From: Dendrobium chrysotoxum
Lineage: Eukaryota; Streptophyta; Magnoliopsida; Asparagales; Orchidaceae
Direction: 5' to 3'
DNA length: 64,000 nucleotides
Assembly: GCA_019925795.1 (NCBI GenBank)
Contig: CM034308.1
Location: 1,302,001-1,366,000, forward strand
In this document: one piece after another, positions 36,564-47,927 of the stretch
Layout: every line of letters begins with the position of its first letter
How positions within the stretch are numbered: position 1 is the first letter of the stretch
Program-made: the position numbers and the translations under genes
The notes under the pieces: model-generated
Told to the model about the DNA's origin: nothing
The model's database searches: none
Seen by the model: the letters and a program-made list of their open reading frames with translations, nothing else

Positions 36564-37787
36564 GTGACTTCTCATGTAAAATATTATTTTAAGTTTATTA
36601 TTTTGATAAATTTAAACTCAATATAATATTTTTATTGATAAATAATTATTTTTGTGTTATGTTTCAGTTATTTTGATTGATTTTTTATGGATACATTTAG
36701 CTTAATGATTTTGAAGTAATTCAAGCCTAATTTTATGGTATCAAAGTGAAATTAAAAAAATTGTGATTGTTATGAATACATCTTAACTAAACTTAATTAT
36801 TTTTGAGCAATTTAGAAATAATTTTAGAAGCATAAAATCAATATATAAATTTTACTCATATTTTAAAAAAAGTTTATTATATTATTTTCTTTTAATTTCA
36901 CTTTAACCTCAATTTTTTTTAATAGTCATCACAATCTTATGACATGTTTTATGAATTATGCTCTAAGACTTTTCATCATCTTATGAAGTATGAAGCTTTC
37001 TTAGTTTCATAATTTCTTTAACTCAATTGGATCTAATATTTTAAAATAATGTTTGATTGTTCCAATAAAATAACAATTTATGTTTAAACTCTCTCATAAG
37101 GTTGTTAGTAATATTTTTAACATTAAAATTTTGATTTTTTTTAATTTATATTATATTTAATATTTTTATTTTTACATATTACTTCAATAATAATATAAGC
37201 TTTAATGATGAAAATTTAAAAAATTATATTAAAATTTTAGGTAAGTGATAGATAGATTGCTATTTTTATCAAGAGCTTGATATTCTTATAATAATTATAT
37301 CAACTTTTAATTTATCGATGTATTCAATATAATTTATTTAAATAAAATTATTATTATTATTATCTTTACTTTATGATCAGACATTGAATTATCTATCTTC
37401 TAAACATATTAAGAAAAAATTTTTCATGATAATTTGAATAATTTTTTTATTATGACTAATATTAAATTTTTTAAATATATTTTGAGATTGATGTAATATA
37501 CATTATTTATATATTACACTTATATAAAAATACATTTAAAATCATTAGGTTTTCACCATATTATCAACTTTGTCTTAATACCACATTTTTTATTGTTATT
37601 TTATAAAAAATTTAATTTGTTTTAAATTAGGAATATAATTGTTGTTGCAATTACTTGTAATGATAAATTTATATATTACATCTCTTTTTAAAAACTTTTA
37701 AATTAATTAAATAATATTTGCAATTTTATAATATTACTTAATTATTTAAATTTTTTTAATGTGCATTTTAATACATGTATAATTATA
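36564..37787. other. AT-rich block, right remainder of the insertion in the Copia D LTR
   Basis: Very AT-rich text continuous with the sequence left of the L1 target site at 34049. No open frame, terminal repeat or recognisable family. It runs into the (TA)n array at 37788-37847. Confidence 0.5.

Positions 37788-37847
<60 letters not shown>
37788..37847. repeat. (TA)n array at right edge of the LTR insertion
   Basis: About 60 bp of TA. With the shorter TA tract at 28089-28118 it brackets the 9.7-kb block inserted into the Copia D 3' LTR; the 5' LTR has only a short CTATATATACC at the same place. Confidence 0.85.
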
Positions 37848-37848
<1 letters not shown>

Positions 37849-37978
37849 CATGTTATCTTCTATATATACAAGACTCATGTAAAAAGGCTGTTAAGCTCTG
37901 TTTTTATAAAATGCTGAAGTAAAGTAATTTCCTCCTCTATCTTCTTCTTCGCGTCAAACCCGCGCAGGCGCTTCTTTA
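37848..37978 (+). promoter_or_regulatory. Copia D 3' LTR right part, probable promoter of UGT1
   Basis: ACATGTTATCTTC through GGCGCTTCTTTA matches 24542-24674 of the 5' LTR. A TATA-like CTATATATACA is at 37860-37870, predicting transcription from about 37890-37900, and the LTR ends 32 bp before the UGT1 ATG. A minimal upstream ORF (ATG CTG AAG TAA) lies at 37910. UGT1 has no other proximal promoter, since its ancestral one is upstream of Copia D. Promoter activity is inferred, not shown. Confidence 0.6.
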
Positions 37979-38010
37979 GCTTGCAGACGCTTTCAAAGGA
38001 AATTAAGAAA

Positions 38011-39528
38011 ATGGATTCCACACATATACTCATCCTTCCCATGCCATTCCAAGGCCATATCATGCCTCTCATGGAGATTGCGCACCACCTCATCGATGCC
38101 GGCTTCACGGTCACCTTTGTCAACACCGACTTCAACCACCGCCGTCTTCTTTCCGCCGCCCCCGACGGCGGCGCTGCCTTCTCCAACACTAACAGCCGCC
38201 TCCACCTCCTTGGAATCTCAGATGGGATGGGCTCGGATGAAGACCGAAAAGATGTAGGGCTATCTTGTAAACTCATGCCTTCAGGGATGTCTCCAGGTCT
38301 TGAGTCCATAGTAAGGGCCGCCGCTGCAGAAGGCCGACCAATACAGTGGATTTTAGCTGACTTCAGCATGGCATGGGCGTTTGCTTTAGCCAACCAAATG
38401 GGCCTGCGGGCTGCCTCTTTCTGCCCCCCGTCAGCGGCCATGTTAGCTCTACAGCTCAACGTTTCCAAAATGATTGAAATTGGGCTTATCACTGAAGATG
38501 GTATAACAAAATCTTTTCTTTCATTATTGGATTTTATTTATTTATTTATTTTAATTTAAAAGGGAAATCACCATCTATATTTCAATTTCATGATTTAAGG
38601 ATCACTGAGTAATGATGAGATGTTCGAGCTTGCCTCCGGCATCCCGATGCTTCACACGAGCCAGCTGGCATGGAACATGCTCGGAAACTCGGCTCACAAA
38701 TATGCTGTATTCTCCTTTATTATGACTAACAATCGCGCTCTCACCGACCACGCCGAGTTCATCATTTGCAATACATTCATGGATCTTGAGCCTGAAGCCA
38801 TATCTCTCCTTCCTTCCGCCGTTCCCATTGGCCCCCTTTTTCCAGCCGAGCACCACCCCATCGGCCACCTCTGGCCGCCAACAAACTCATCTACGATTAT
38901 GGACTGGCTTGACTCCCACTCGCCGGGCTCTGTACTCTACATCGCCTTCGGGAGCCATGCTATTTTTGATCAAGCACAAGTTGATGAGTTGGCCCATGGG
39001 ATTGAGATGACAGGGCGACCTTTTTTATGGGCTGTGCGACCTGACCTTACAACTATGGATCCAAGCGAAGTTTTTTCAACAGAGTTCTTGAGCCGGGTAC
39101 AAGGCAGGGGGCTTCTGGTCGGCTGGGCTCCACAACTGCAAGTGTTGGGTCATCCTTCGATTGGTTGCTTTATGTCGCACTGCGGGTGGAATTCTACAAT
39201 GGAAGGGATTAGGAACGGGATGCGATTTCTCTGTTGGCCTTACTTTACTGATCAATTTTTGAATCAGAGTTATATTTGTGACATATGGAGGATAGGGCTG
39301 AGGGTGAGGCCGAATGAGGAGGATGTGGAAGGTGAATTGGGAAGGAGTTTGGTGGCTCTTATTACGAGGAAGATGATTAGAGAGAGGGTGGAAGAGGTGA
39401 TGGGGGATGATGAGATGAGAAAAAGGGCATTGATGTGGAAAGAGAGGGCTTTTAAGAGTGTGAGTCCAAGTGGGAGCTCTTATGAGAATTTTAAGAGGGT
39501 AGTGGATATCATGAAAACTAGGACTTAA
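38011..39528 (+). CDS. UDP-glycosyltransferase (family 1, UGT83A-like), UGT1
   Basis: Predicted cytosolic glycosyltransferase moving sugar, probably glucose from UDP-glucose, onto a small acceptor. Exon 1 is 38011-38500, a 99-bp phase-1 GT..AG intron is 38501-38599, and exon 2 is 38600-39528: 472 residues, normal for plant UGTs. The N-terminus HILILPMPFQGHIMPLMEIA carries the catalytic His (residue 16). Asp117 in ILADFSMAWA is the candidate partner. The 44-residue PSPG box spans 339-382 (WAPQLQVLGHPSIGCFMSHC ... HCGWNS ... PYFTDQ); its final Gln usually goes with UDP-glucose preference. PSPG position 34 is Arg where plant UGTs normally have Pro. The acceptor is unknown. The ATG at 38011 fits the family N-terminus. 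It lies 32 bp downstream of a Copia LTR. The UGT83A assignment is by resemblance only. Confidence 0.93.
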
Positions 39529-39889
39529 AGTATTATTATTGTTGTTAGGAGGGTTTAGATATGTATTATTCAAAATCTTCATATTTATATATTTAAGATT
39601 TAAATTTTATCATTTAATTTTGTAACATGTAAAATTTTAAATAACAAATAAAAATAATATTTATCATCATCAAAACTTCATTGCTTGAGATATTGTCGCA
39701 ATTTCTTCAATGCCCACACCTCCACGACACCATGCCAGTTGTACGAGCTCAACCTAGCGCGACCAATGGAGACGAGATGAGAAGTTGTATGATTTAAATA
39801 AGATTTAACCTAAACCCTAGAAAAAAAGAAACCATCAAGTTTAATAATTTATTTGGGATAGTTACAAATTTTTGAAAATATAATTGTAA
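39529..39889 (+). repeat. UGT unit 1 3' flank
   Basis: Collinear with 55222-55590 after UGT3: TTAGGAGG, TTTATCATTTA, AACAAATAAAAATAATAT, TTCTTCAATGCCCAC and TTTGGGATAGTTACAAAT blocks. It includes the 3' UTR and marks the duplicated unit's right edge, after which a Copia fragment begins. Confidence 0.85.
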
Positions 39890-41516
39890 AGTTGTTGTAG
39901 GGAAAACAATTTTTTTAAAAGCAACTATGAGATATATAAGATTAGGGCCATTTTGTTCATGTGTGTAAGAACAACTTAATTGATGACTAATGCTGGAATT
40001 TTTTATGATGATTTGGAGGTTGAAGTTAATATACTCGCTACTGCGGTCTGAATGAAGAGTTTTAATATGTTTATTAAATAGACATTCAATTGCTGCCTTG
40101 CAATGCAAAAGTTTGGAAGTAGTTTCAGATTTATTTCACATAGGATAAATCTAATTGTTATGAGCAAAATTATCAACGAAGATAAGATAATATTTATAAC
40201 CTTGCATTAAAAAAATTGAGGAAGGATCCCATAGATCAGTATGCATTAACTCTAAAGATTCTTTGCTACATGAAAGAGAACTAGAAAGATAATTTGTAAC
40301 TCTTTGCTAGAACATAAGAATCACAGTGAATGGTTTTGAAAGTTGCAGAAGTGCTGGAAAGCAGTTAAGGCTGTGTGGAAATAAATGTGCGTCCCAAATG
40401 GTGGTGCCATAATTTGGAGTCAAATCAAGTGATGATGAATACATAAGAGGTCGTTGAGGTAGGTTAGGTAGCTTTAATGTGGTATAATCCTTGATGAGGT
40501 TGATCGTGGAGAAGTGTGAGATTATTCATCGAATCCTTGATAGAGAAACTAGCATTATCGAAGATGATTGAAAAAGGATTGTTGGAAACCAATATATTTA
40601 TAGAGATAAGATTGTGTGAAAGATGAGGAACATGATGTAGAGAATTTAGAAGAAGTTTACGATGTTGTGTTGAGAGGAGACCTTGTCCAGAATTGGCTTT
40701 TGGAAGCATGTCACCATTACCAATTTGCACTTGTTACGTTGTGATTCAATTTATGGTTGTGGGTGCTACTGTTGCTAACATTTGAAATTAAATGAGAAGT
40801 AGCATCGAAATCTAATATACAATCGAAGTGGCTTGTGCATTGCTTGCAAGCACTGCATGAGTGGAGTGATAAGATAAGTTAGTTCGACGCCAGCATTTTA
40901 AAGCAGGGTGATTATGCTTACCACAAGTTTGGCATTCTATTCATCCACTGTGATTTGCTGAAGGTGACATTGATGGAGAAAATCGCTTTCTGCCTCTATT
41001 GTAATGTCCAAGAGAAGCATAGGAATGAGCTCGACCACGATATGTGGTAAGAACAAACTGCGGTTAGGGGAAGAGTTTAAAATGGTGTCATGAGACAATT
41101 AAGGTGCAAAGTTAATTTTTTCATTGCACAATAGAGCATAAAAATCATCTAAACTGATGGGCTATAGATTGGTGTGAATTGTGGTTTTACAGGCTTGATA
41201 TGTAGGTGGTAGACCATTAAATATTTACAGAATAACATCTTTAGCATCTAATGGGGGAGTCGGAGGCAGCATTAGCATCACATGTACTCTTGATATCAGA
41301 CAAATATTGCATCATGGTTTTTTACTTCATAGAAATGTGATGCAATTCATGATTGAATTGAAGAAGGCGAGACTGATTGGTAAACTGAAGCCTCTGCTCA
41401 ATAGTTGCGAAATTTCAGCACAAGAGTCTAGATTTAAAATATACAGTAGAAGATTTTGCAAAATTATGGGATATAGAGTTTCTATCAAATTTTGATCCAT
41501 TAGTATCAAGTATTAT

Positions 41517-42795
41517 TGTTATGGGCTAGAATATACGCGATGATAGAGTTAGAATTTTACGTCTTAGCGTTGCACGAATATTCGGCTCACACATAGAGTA
41601 CACAAGATTTTTATGTGGAAAACCCTGGAAAGGGGAAAAATCATGGGGCCTGGCCCAGTTAAAATGATTCCACTAGAACTTGAATAGGTTACAGTGGGCT
41701 GACTCGCCTCTAAGGGCGATCAGATTACAAGTATCAATCGTAGGGTTGAAGTCAGGGGTATGTGAAAGTCCGATGTCACACTGGTGAAACTTCGGGGTCA
41801 CCCGGTGATCTGACAGAACTCCGGGCCCTTGGTGGTCGTTTGGTAGAACTCTAGGCCTTAGACGGTGGTCTGGTGGAGTTGAGGACGTCAGGTGGTGGTT
41901 TGGCGGAGCTCAGGGCGTCAGACGATGGTCTAGCGGAGTTGAGGATGTCAGATGGTGGTTTGGCGGAGCGCAGGGCCTTGGTTGTTGGTCCGACATAGTG
42001 CAGGGCCTCAAGTGGTGGTCCGGCGAAGTGCAGGGCCTCAGGTGGTGGTCTGGCAGAGTGCAGGGCCTCAAGTGGTGGTCCGGCGAAGTGCAGGGCCTTA
42101 GGTGGTGGTGCGGCAAAGTGCAGGGCCTTAGGTGGTGGTCCGGCGAAGTGCAGGGCCTTAGGTGGTGGTCCGACGAAGTGCAGGGCCTCAGGTGGTGGTC
42201 CAGCGAAGTGCATGTCCTTAGGTGGTGGTCCAACGGAACTCTGGCTGTGGTCGAGGAGGAGCAAGGAGGCAAGAGCTCTTTCTTTTCTCCTTAGGATTAG
42301 GTCCCTCTTTTAAGAGGAGAGGGGGCTCAATTTATAGATTTTTGGGAGTGGCATAGCCCGTAAATAGGTGGAATATCAAGGGTAATAAGGGAGTGGTTTG
42401 AATGGACGGCCGATGTTGAATCCCTTAATCATGGACCGTTGATTGGACATTTGAAGATCTTAGAGATATTGGATTTTAGTGATCTTGGGCTTGTTGGATT
42501 CGTCTCGTCGAGACGCTCGATTCGACTATAAGAATGTCATATTTGGAGACTGTTTGGTAATCCAAATTATGGTTTGAACCTTCCAACAGCGCTTCAGACC
42601 TTTGATTTGGACCCATTTGGGCTTGGATTGGGTTGAATTTGGTGTCGTTGGGTTTGTATTTCCGAGATGTTCAGTTCGACTATAAGTTTGCCGAAATCGG
42701 AGTTCGGATGGTCCCAATTTTAATTTTTGAATTTTCCAACTAGATTTTGCCTTGAGATGCGTGCCCGATCAAGATAATTTTTGGAGGATGTATCA
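41517..42795 (-). mobile_element. Gypsy solo LTR with internal minisatellite
   Basis: It begins TGTTATGGGCTAG and ends GGAGGATGTATCA (TG..CA) with the 5-bp target duplication ATTAT at 41512-41516 and 42796-42800. The Copia A text TATTATAGTGTTGATTCAG is the empty site. It matches the LTR at 46139-47877: CTTAGCGNTGCACGAATAT, AATTTATAGATTTT, GATCTTGGGCTTGTTGG and GACTATAAG blocks. No internal region remains, so it is a solo LTR of 1279 bp. Strand is given by analogy with the Gypsy at 43464. Confidence 0.9.
41816..42235. repeat. 30-bp minisatellite, 14 units
   Basis: Fourteen consecutive 30-bp units in exact register, each with a core close to GGTGGTCNGGCG and GCAGGGCCT. The six or so left units are diverged and the right units nearly identical. 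Since 30 is a multiple of three, several frames stay open and give false 10-residue-repeat proteins on both strands. Confidence 0.9.
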
Positions 42796-43464
42796 ATTAT
42801 AATGTTGATTCAGAATTATTTCACCAGAATCATTTAGGAGTTGCTTGGTTGGTAAAACCATCAAAGTATCCATCAAATTTATTAGTAATAAATAATTTCA
42901 GAATTTGGGATTTCCAACTGTAAATAATTTTAGAAATTGGGATTTTTAAAGAGGATAATTATCAATATTGAGTTGGATATTGATCATAGATTTTTACATC
43001 GGTCATTAGAAACTTGAGCTGAGGAGGTATGAATATCTCACTCATTTGGTAGGTGACTAAGGAATACGTGCATTACTTGTAGAAGATGCTGTACTCATTG
43101 CTGGATAACATAGGAATTTCTAAAGAAATTGCAACTAAATACACTGAGCGTGAAGAATCTGTGTGAAACTTGAGTTTGATATCATGTAAGTTGTGCTGCA
43201 AATTGTAATTACAGAAACAGAAACAGTAATTGCTGAAAGAGAATAAGAAGTAAATGCATAGCAACTGTAGTTTGGTTTCATATATCTTCACCTTGTCATT
43301 TCAATACATTATGTGCTTACATCTATTATATTAGCAGACTAGAGGAACAGTGAGATGAGTTTAGTTATACAGTAATGGTAAAGATTAAAAGCTGATAAAA
43401 AGGTATCTGATCACAGTAGAGAAAGTGCCATAAAGTTGAGATAACGGCTGTTGAATATCATAGA

Positions 43465-46074
43465 TCTGATTGTAGCCAGAGTAGGCATTCATGAAGCTCA
43501 ATATTTGGTGCCCAGACGTGGCATCGACAAGTTGGTCAATACTAGGGAGCGGAAAACTATCCTTTGGGTAAGCTTTATTGAGGTCCGTGTAGTCCACACA
43601 CATCCTCCAAGCTCCGCTAGCTTTCTTAACCATGACGATATTTGCCAGCCATACGGGATAGTATACCTCTCGTATAAATCCAGCTTCCAAGAGTTTTTCA
43701 ACTTCCTCTCCGATAGCTTGTTGACGATCTGGGGCAAAATTTCATTTTTTTCTGGATAACTGCCCTACACGCTGGATTTATTTTGAGAGAATGTAAGATT
43801 ATCTCAGAGTTAACCTCCGACATATCTGCTGGACTCCATGCTAAAATATCTTGATTTTTACGTAGCAAATATGTGTATTCTTTCTTCTCCTCCTCTGAGA
43901 GCATGGATCTGACCTGCACTAATTTGGATGGGTGCTCATCAGATATGGAGATATAAGTAAGGTCTTCGATGGGGGAAGCCCTTTGAGGGACGTCCTCATT
44001 TCGAAGGTCAAAATTCTCAATACTTAGAGAAACTGATGGGTGTGGTTCTGTCTTAGATAATACGATTGTGCTATTTGTTGATTTCCACGCGCCATACCAA
44101 TGCCATATGGGGTTAAAAACTTCATCTTGAGATGCGGAATGGAGGGAATAACTCCAAAAATTGACTGTGGTGGTCTCCCAAAGATAACATTATAAGAAGA
44201 TTCTGATTTTACTACAACGAATTAGATTGGATGAGTGGCCTGCCGAGGGAATGCTCCAAGTGTTACTGGGAGGCTAATCATCCCTTCTACCCGTATAGGC
44301 CGGTTGTCAAACCCATATAGTGGTCCTGCAGCTGGCTGGAGCTTTTCCCTAATTAGGCCCATACTAAGAAAGGTGGAGTAGAATAGAACATCCACCGAGC
44401 TTCCATTATCAACTAAGATCCTTTTGACGTTGAAGCAAGGGTGTCAGCACGAACCTTCTTTTGTACTAGCTCCTCGTTCATCGTACGTAAGACTTGGTTG
44501 GATAATAGTGGGCCCCCAGCGATGGTCTTAATCTCTCCAACCATTTGGCGATTGTTTTGTGGTTGCTTTTGTGTCGGTTGCCCCCCCAGCAGGAGGAGTG
44601 TCCTTACGATCGAGCGAATTTACTGTGAACCGACCAAGGTGGCCCTATCAGATTAGTCTCTCAATTTTCTCTTTAAGTTGTTTGCATGCTTCAGTTGTGT
44701 GTCCACGACTACGGTGGAAGTGACAGTATTGCTCTTGATTTCCTGAGTTTGGCTTCAAGGGATTTGGCCACTTAACATTTTATTCGTCTCGGATTGCCAT
44801 TAAGACATTTGATCGTGATGTATTAAGGGGCTTGTACTCCTTTTCTGGTCGTGGCTCCTGCCGAGGCTGTGAAGGTCGAGGGGGCAGGTTATTACCCCCT
44901 TGCTTATTTCGTTGCGAAGACGAATCATCCATCCTCGGTGTATTTTTACGCTTCCCAATTATTTGCTCAAATTGCTTCTTATGAGCATTGATGGCTTCAT
45001 CTGCTGAGATCTGGGTCTCCACACGATGAATTAGGTCAGAATATCGCATGAGTGCTGAATAGAAAGGGCCAGGGCGAAGCCCCCCAAGGAAAACTCCTCT
45101 AAGCAACTCAGGATCTACCCCTGGAATTTGTCGGGCCTCGACAGAGAACCTTTGGAAGTATTCTTTGAGTGACTCTCCTTCATTCCGGCGGATCCCAGAG
45201 AGATGGGAAGAGTCCTTAATAATTCTTCGATTAGCGATAAATTGTTCGACAAATATTTTGGCTAACTTGACGAATGAAGGAGTAGTTCTAGCCGGAAGTG
45301 AGTAGAATCATGTATGAGCCTGCCTTTTAAGGGTAGTAGGAAATACTTGGCAGAGGAGCGCATCTGAGGCTCGTTGAATATGCATAATAGTTCTATAGTG
45401 ATCGATATGCTCGTAAGGGTCAGACGACCCATCATAAGAGTCTATGCTTTGTAATTTGAAGCCTGCGGGAATGGGGTGTTGAAGGATGGCTTCAGTTAGG
45501 GGCGATGACTCCTGAAAGTCCCGATGATGAAGAGGCTGCCTTCCACCTCTTAAAGGAAACTCTTTTTGGACTAGTCGTCGTAGTTCATCTCGTAGGGCAT
45601 TAGGAGGGATTCCAACGACGTGAGGTTGAGCCACGACCTCGGTGATGGTCGGAGGAACACGAGTTGGCCGCCCATGCGAGAAGGATGGGTAGAGCTAGCT
45701 GTGTCAATGAGGTCGAGGTTTGGCAGTGATTGAGGGCGACCCCTTGACTGAGGGAGGGGGATATCTACATTAATATATTCAGGTTGAAAGTTTCCAGCTA
45801 GTAGTGGATCACGAGGGAGATGGATCTCCTCTTATTGAGGTGGTACTGGTTAGTGAGTGCCCCGAAGAAGTTGAAGGATCTCATTTTAAGACTCCTCCAT
45901 TTTTCGGATGCGATCTTCCAAGGATGGCACTACTGCTCCTTCCCTGACAGGATTTCTCCCATTTTGGAGGAGAGAAGCAGATGTCTGGCGTCCCTGATTC
46001 ATGGACTGATTCTTGGATTGATGTGAGTTAGAGCGAGAGACTACGTTGTTGCGATTGCTTTGCATGTTAGCCAT
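43465..46074 (-). pseudogene. Gypsy gag-protease-RT remnant
   Basis: Gag starts at 46074 (MANMQSNRNNVVSRSN), with PSLEDRIRKMEES nearby. The gag core at 45634-45308 contains LQSIDSYDGSSDPYEHIDHY and ASDALLCQVFPTTLK. A later gag piece is at 45106-44780 (RYSDLIHRVETQISADEAIN). A protease-like ILVDNGSSVDVLFYS lies near 44420-44370. A pre-RT stretch at 43919 (LRKNQDILAWSPADMSEV) leads to RT at 43690 (VVMVKK-type NIVMVKKASGAWRMCVDYTD, then LNKAYPKDSFPLPSIDQLVD), ending SFMNAYSGYNQI at the break. Frameshifts and stops are frequent. The domain style resembles Tat/Athila-like plant Gypsy elements; lineage not certain. Confidence 0.85.
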
Positions 46075-46138
46075 TAAGTTAGGACTTTATTTATGCTTAC
46101 AAAGGAGGGATTGGACTTTCCCACAAACGGCATCAAAC

Positions 46139-47875
46139 TGTTGCGGGTTAGAGGATTCACGACGGCAGAGTGAGTAAAAGTTTTCATCTTAGCGATGCAC
46201 GAATATCCAGCACACAAACAGAAAGAAAGAAGTAAAACACCCAATCTTTTTTACGTGGAAAGCCCGAAGAGGGAAAAACAATGGGGCCTCACCTAGATGA
46301 AAAGATTTCACTAAATTTGAGTGAATTACAAGGGTTGACCCGTCCCTCGAACTTAGAGGCAGTCAAATTATAGTGGATTGAAAAGTTAGAGCAAAACCTT
46401 GCGATGTTCGGGCGGAAGTCCGACGAAGGTCGGGCTAAAGTCCGGTGGTGGTCGGCGGCCGGGTGGAAGTCCGACGGCGGTCAGCGGCCGGGCGGTTGTA
46501 CGATGAAGGTCGGGCTAAAGTCCAGCGGCTGTCGGCGGCCGGGTGGAAGTCTGGCGGCGGTCGGCGGCCTGGTGGAATTGCGGCGGCGGTCAGCGGCAGG
46601 GCGGTGGTCCGACGAAGGCCGGGCTGAAGTCCGGCGGCGGTCAGCGACCGGGCGGTGGTCCGACGAAGGTCGAAATAAAGTCTGGCGGTGGCCGGGTGGT
46701 GGTCCGATGAAGGTCTACGGGGGTTCGCCGGTGGTGGCGCTGACGAAGGTTGGGGGTTCGCCGGCGGTAGCCCTAGTTGGAAGTCCGACAGCAATCGGTG
46801 GCCGGGCGGTGGTCTGACGAAGGTCGGGCTGAAGTTTGGCGGTGGTTGGCGGCGGGGTGGTGGTCTGACGAAGATCGGGCTAAAGTCCGGCGGCGGTCGG
46901 CGGCCAGGTAGTGGTCCGACGAAGGTCGACGGCGGTTCGCCGGCGGTGGCACTGGCGAAGGTCAGGGGTTCGCTGGCGGTGGCGCTGGCTGGAAGTCCGG
47001 TGGCGATCGGTGGCTGAGCGGTGGTCCGACGAAGGTCGGGACGAAGTCCGGCGGCGATTGGCGACCGGGCGGTGGTCCGACGAAGGTCGGGCTGAAGTTC
47101 GGCGGCTCTTGGCGGCCAGGTGGTGGTCCGACGAAGGTCGAGGGGGTTCGCCGGTGGTGGCACTAACGAAGTCGGGGGTTCGCCGGCGGTGGCGCTGGGT
47201 GGAAGTCCGGTGGCGATCGGCGGCCGGGCGGTGGTCCGACGAAGGTCGGGCTGAAGTCCGGCGGCGGTCGGTGGTCGGCAGCTGGGCGGTGGTCTGATGA
47301 AGGTCGACGGGGGTTCGCCGGCTTTGGTGCCGACGAAGGTCGGGGGTTCGCCGGCGGTGGCGTTGGAGCTCTGGAAGCCTTAGAGCCCTCTCCAATCTCT
47401 AGCAAATGGTCCCCCTCATGTAGAGAGTGGGGGTCTATTTATAGATTTTGATGAGTGGCATACCCCGTAAATATAGAGAAGATCCTGGGCAGGTTCGGAG
47501 TGCTCCATCGGATGGCTCGTATTGATTCCCCCGATCATATGGAGTTTTTCAACTGTTTCGGTGCCTTAATGATGTCAGAATTCAGCGATCTTGGGCTCGT
47601 TGGATTCGTCTCGCCGAGCCGCTCGATTTGACTATAAGCATACCATACTTGGATTTTAATTTATCATCCAAATAATGATTTGAACCTTCCAAATGTGGTT
47701 CGGGCCCCTGATTTGGACCCATATGGGCTTGGGTTAGATCGATTTTGGTGTTGTTAGATTCATCTCTTTGAGATGTTCAGTTCGACTATAAGTTTACTGA
47801 AATTGGAATTCATATGATCCCGAATTTAATTTTGAAAATTTCTAACTTAAATATGCCTCGAGATTCGTGCTCGAT

Positions 47876-47877
<2 letters not shown>
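46139..47877 (-). repeat. Gypsy 5' LTR with GC-rich minisatellite
   Basis: It starts TGTTGCGGGTTAG next to the internal region and ends GTGCTCGATCA. It is longer than the related solo LTR because the repeat zone is about 980 bp instead of 420 bp. The distal end is uncertain, because the solo LTR continues ~25 bp past the matching GATCAAG, while here (TA)n begins. Confidence 0.8.
46400..47380. repeat. GC-rich minisatellite, ~51-bp and derived units
   Basis: Tandem units built from GGTGGTCCGACGAAGGTCGG, GCTGAAGTCCGGCGGCGGTC and GGCGGCCGGGC (about 51 bp), interspersed with shorter GGTTCGCCGGCGGTGGC units. The plus strand is very G-rich. The long Arg/Pro- or Gly/Arg-rich frames on both strands are repeat artefacts. 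Confidence 0.85.
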
Positions 47878-47915
<38 letters not shown>

Positions 47916-47927
47916 TTCGTGCTCGAT

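Larger units (their letters stand above)
24403..37978 (+). mobile_element. Copia LTR retrotransposon D with large nested insertions
   Basis: The 5' LTR is 24403-24674 (TGTTAGCACACATGG...CAAGTGCTTCTTTA). A PBS-like TGGCATCAGA follows, then gag MADQDSSS. The 3' LTR is split: its middle part lies at about 28021-28118 and its right part at about 37848-37978, ending GGCGCTTCTTTA. The flanking 5 bp are ACTTG (24398-24402) and GCTTG (37979-37983), one mismatch; UGT3 has the unoccupied form TTTACAGCTTGCAGAAGC. The LTR ends TA rather than CA. About 9.7 kb of later insertions sit in the (TA)n tract of the 3' LTR. Confidence 0.85.
39890..43463 (-). mobile_element. Copia A2, truncated relative of Copia A
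   Basis: It matches 11640-13862 and 20246-20300 of Copia A almost line for line: integrase fragment KTLHSDRSSEYINFN near 40040, LLNSLHHVPHLSHNLISI at 40730-40464, gag, PBS text, and an LTR starting TGTAAGTTGTGCTGC at 43185. RT, RNase H and the left LTR are missing. The LTR is cut at 43463, where Gypsy sequence begins. It lacks Copia B, giving the empty site. A Gypsy-family solo LTR sits inside it at 41517-42795. Confidence 0.88.
43464..47877 (-). mobile_element. Ty3/Gypsy retrotransposon, 3' half missing
   Basis: Minus-strand order: LTR 46139-47877, gag from 46074, protease, then RT cut at 43465. The left breakpoint joins RT text directly to the Copia A2 LTR. RNase H, integrase and the 3' LTR are absent, so a deletion or rearrangement removed about half of the element. 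The LTR has close kinship with the solo LTR at 41517. Confidence 0.88.

Noticed and set aside
37875..39582. Long minus-strand frames opposite the UGT exons (also at 49770-51367 and 53668-55278)
   Set aside because: Shadows of the GC-rich coding strand; they recur opposite every UGT copy and do not correspond to known proteins.
41851..42294. Long open frames with 10-residue repeats on both strands (GPPPKALHFA-like and QGLRWWSGEV-like)
   Set aside because: They arise because the minisatellite unit is 30 bp, a multiple of three; all lie inside an LTR with defined ends and target duplication.
46404..47405. Several Arg/Pro- and Gly/Arg-rich frames up to 242 codons on both strands
   Set aside because: Repeat artefacts of the GC-rich ~51-bp minisatellite within the Gypsy LTR; no conserved domain or splice context.
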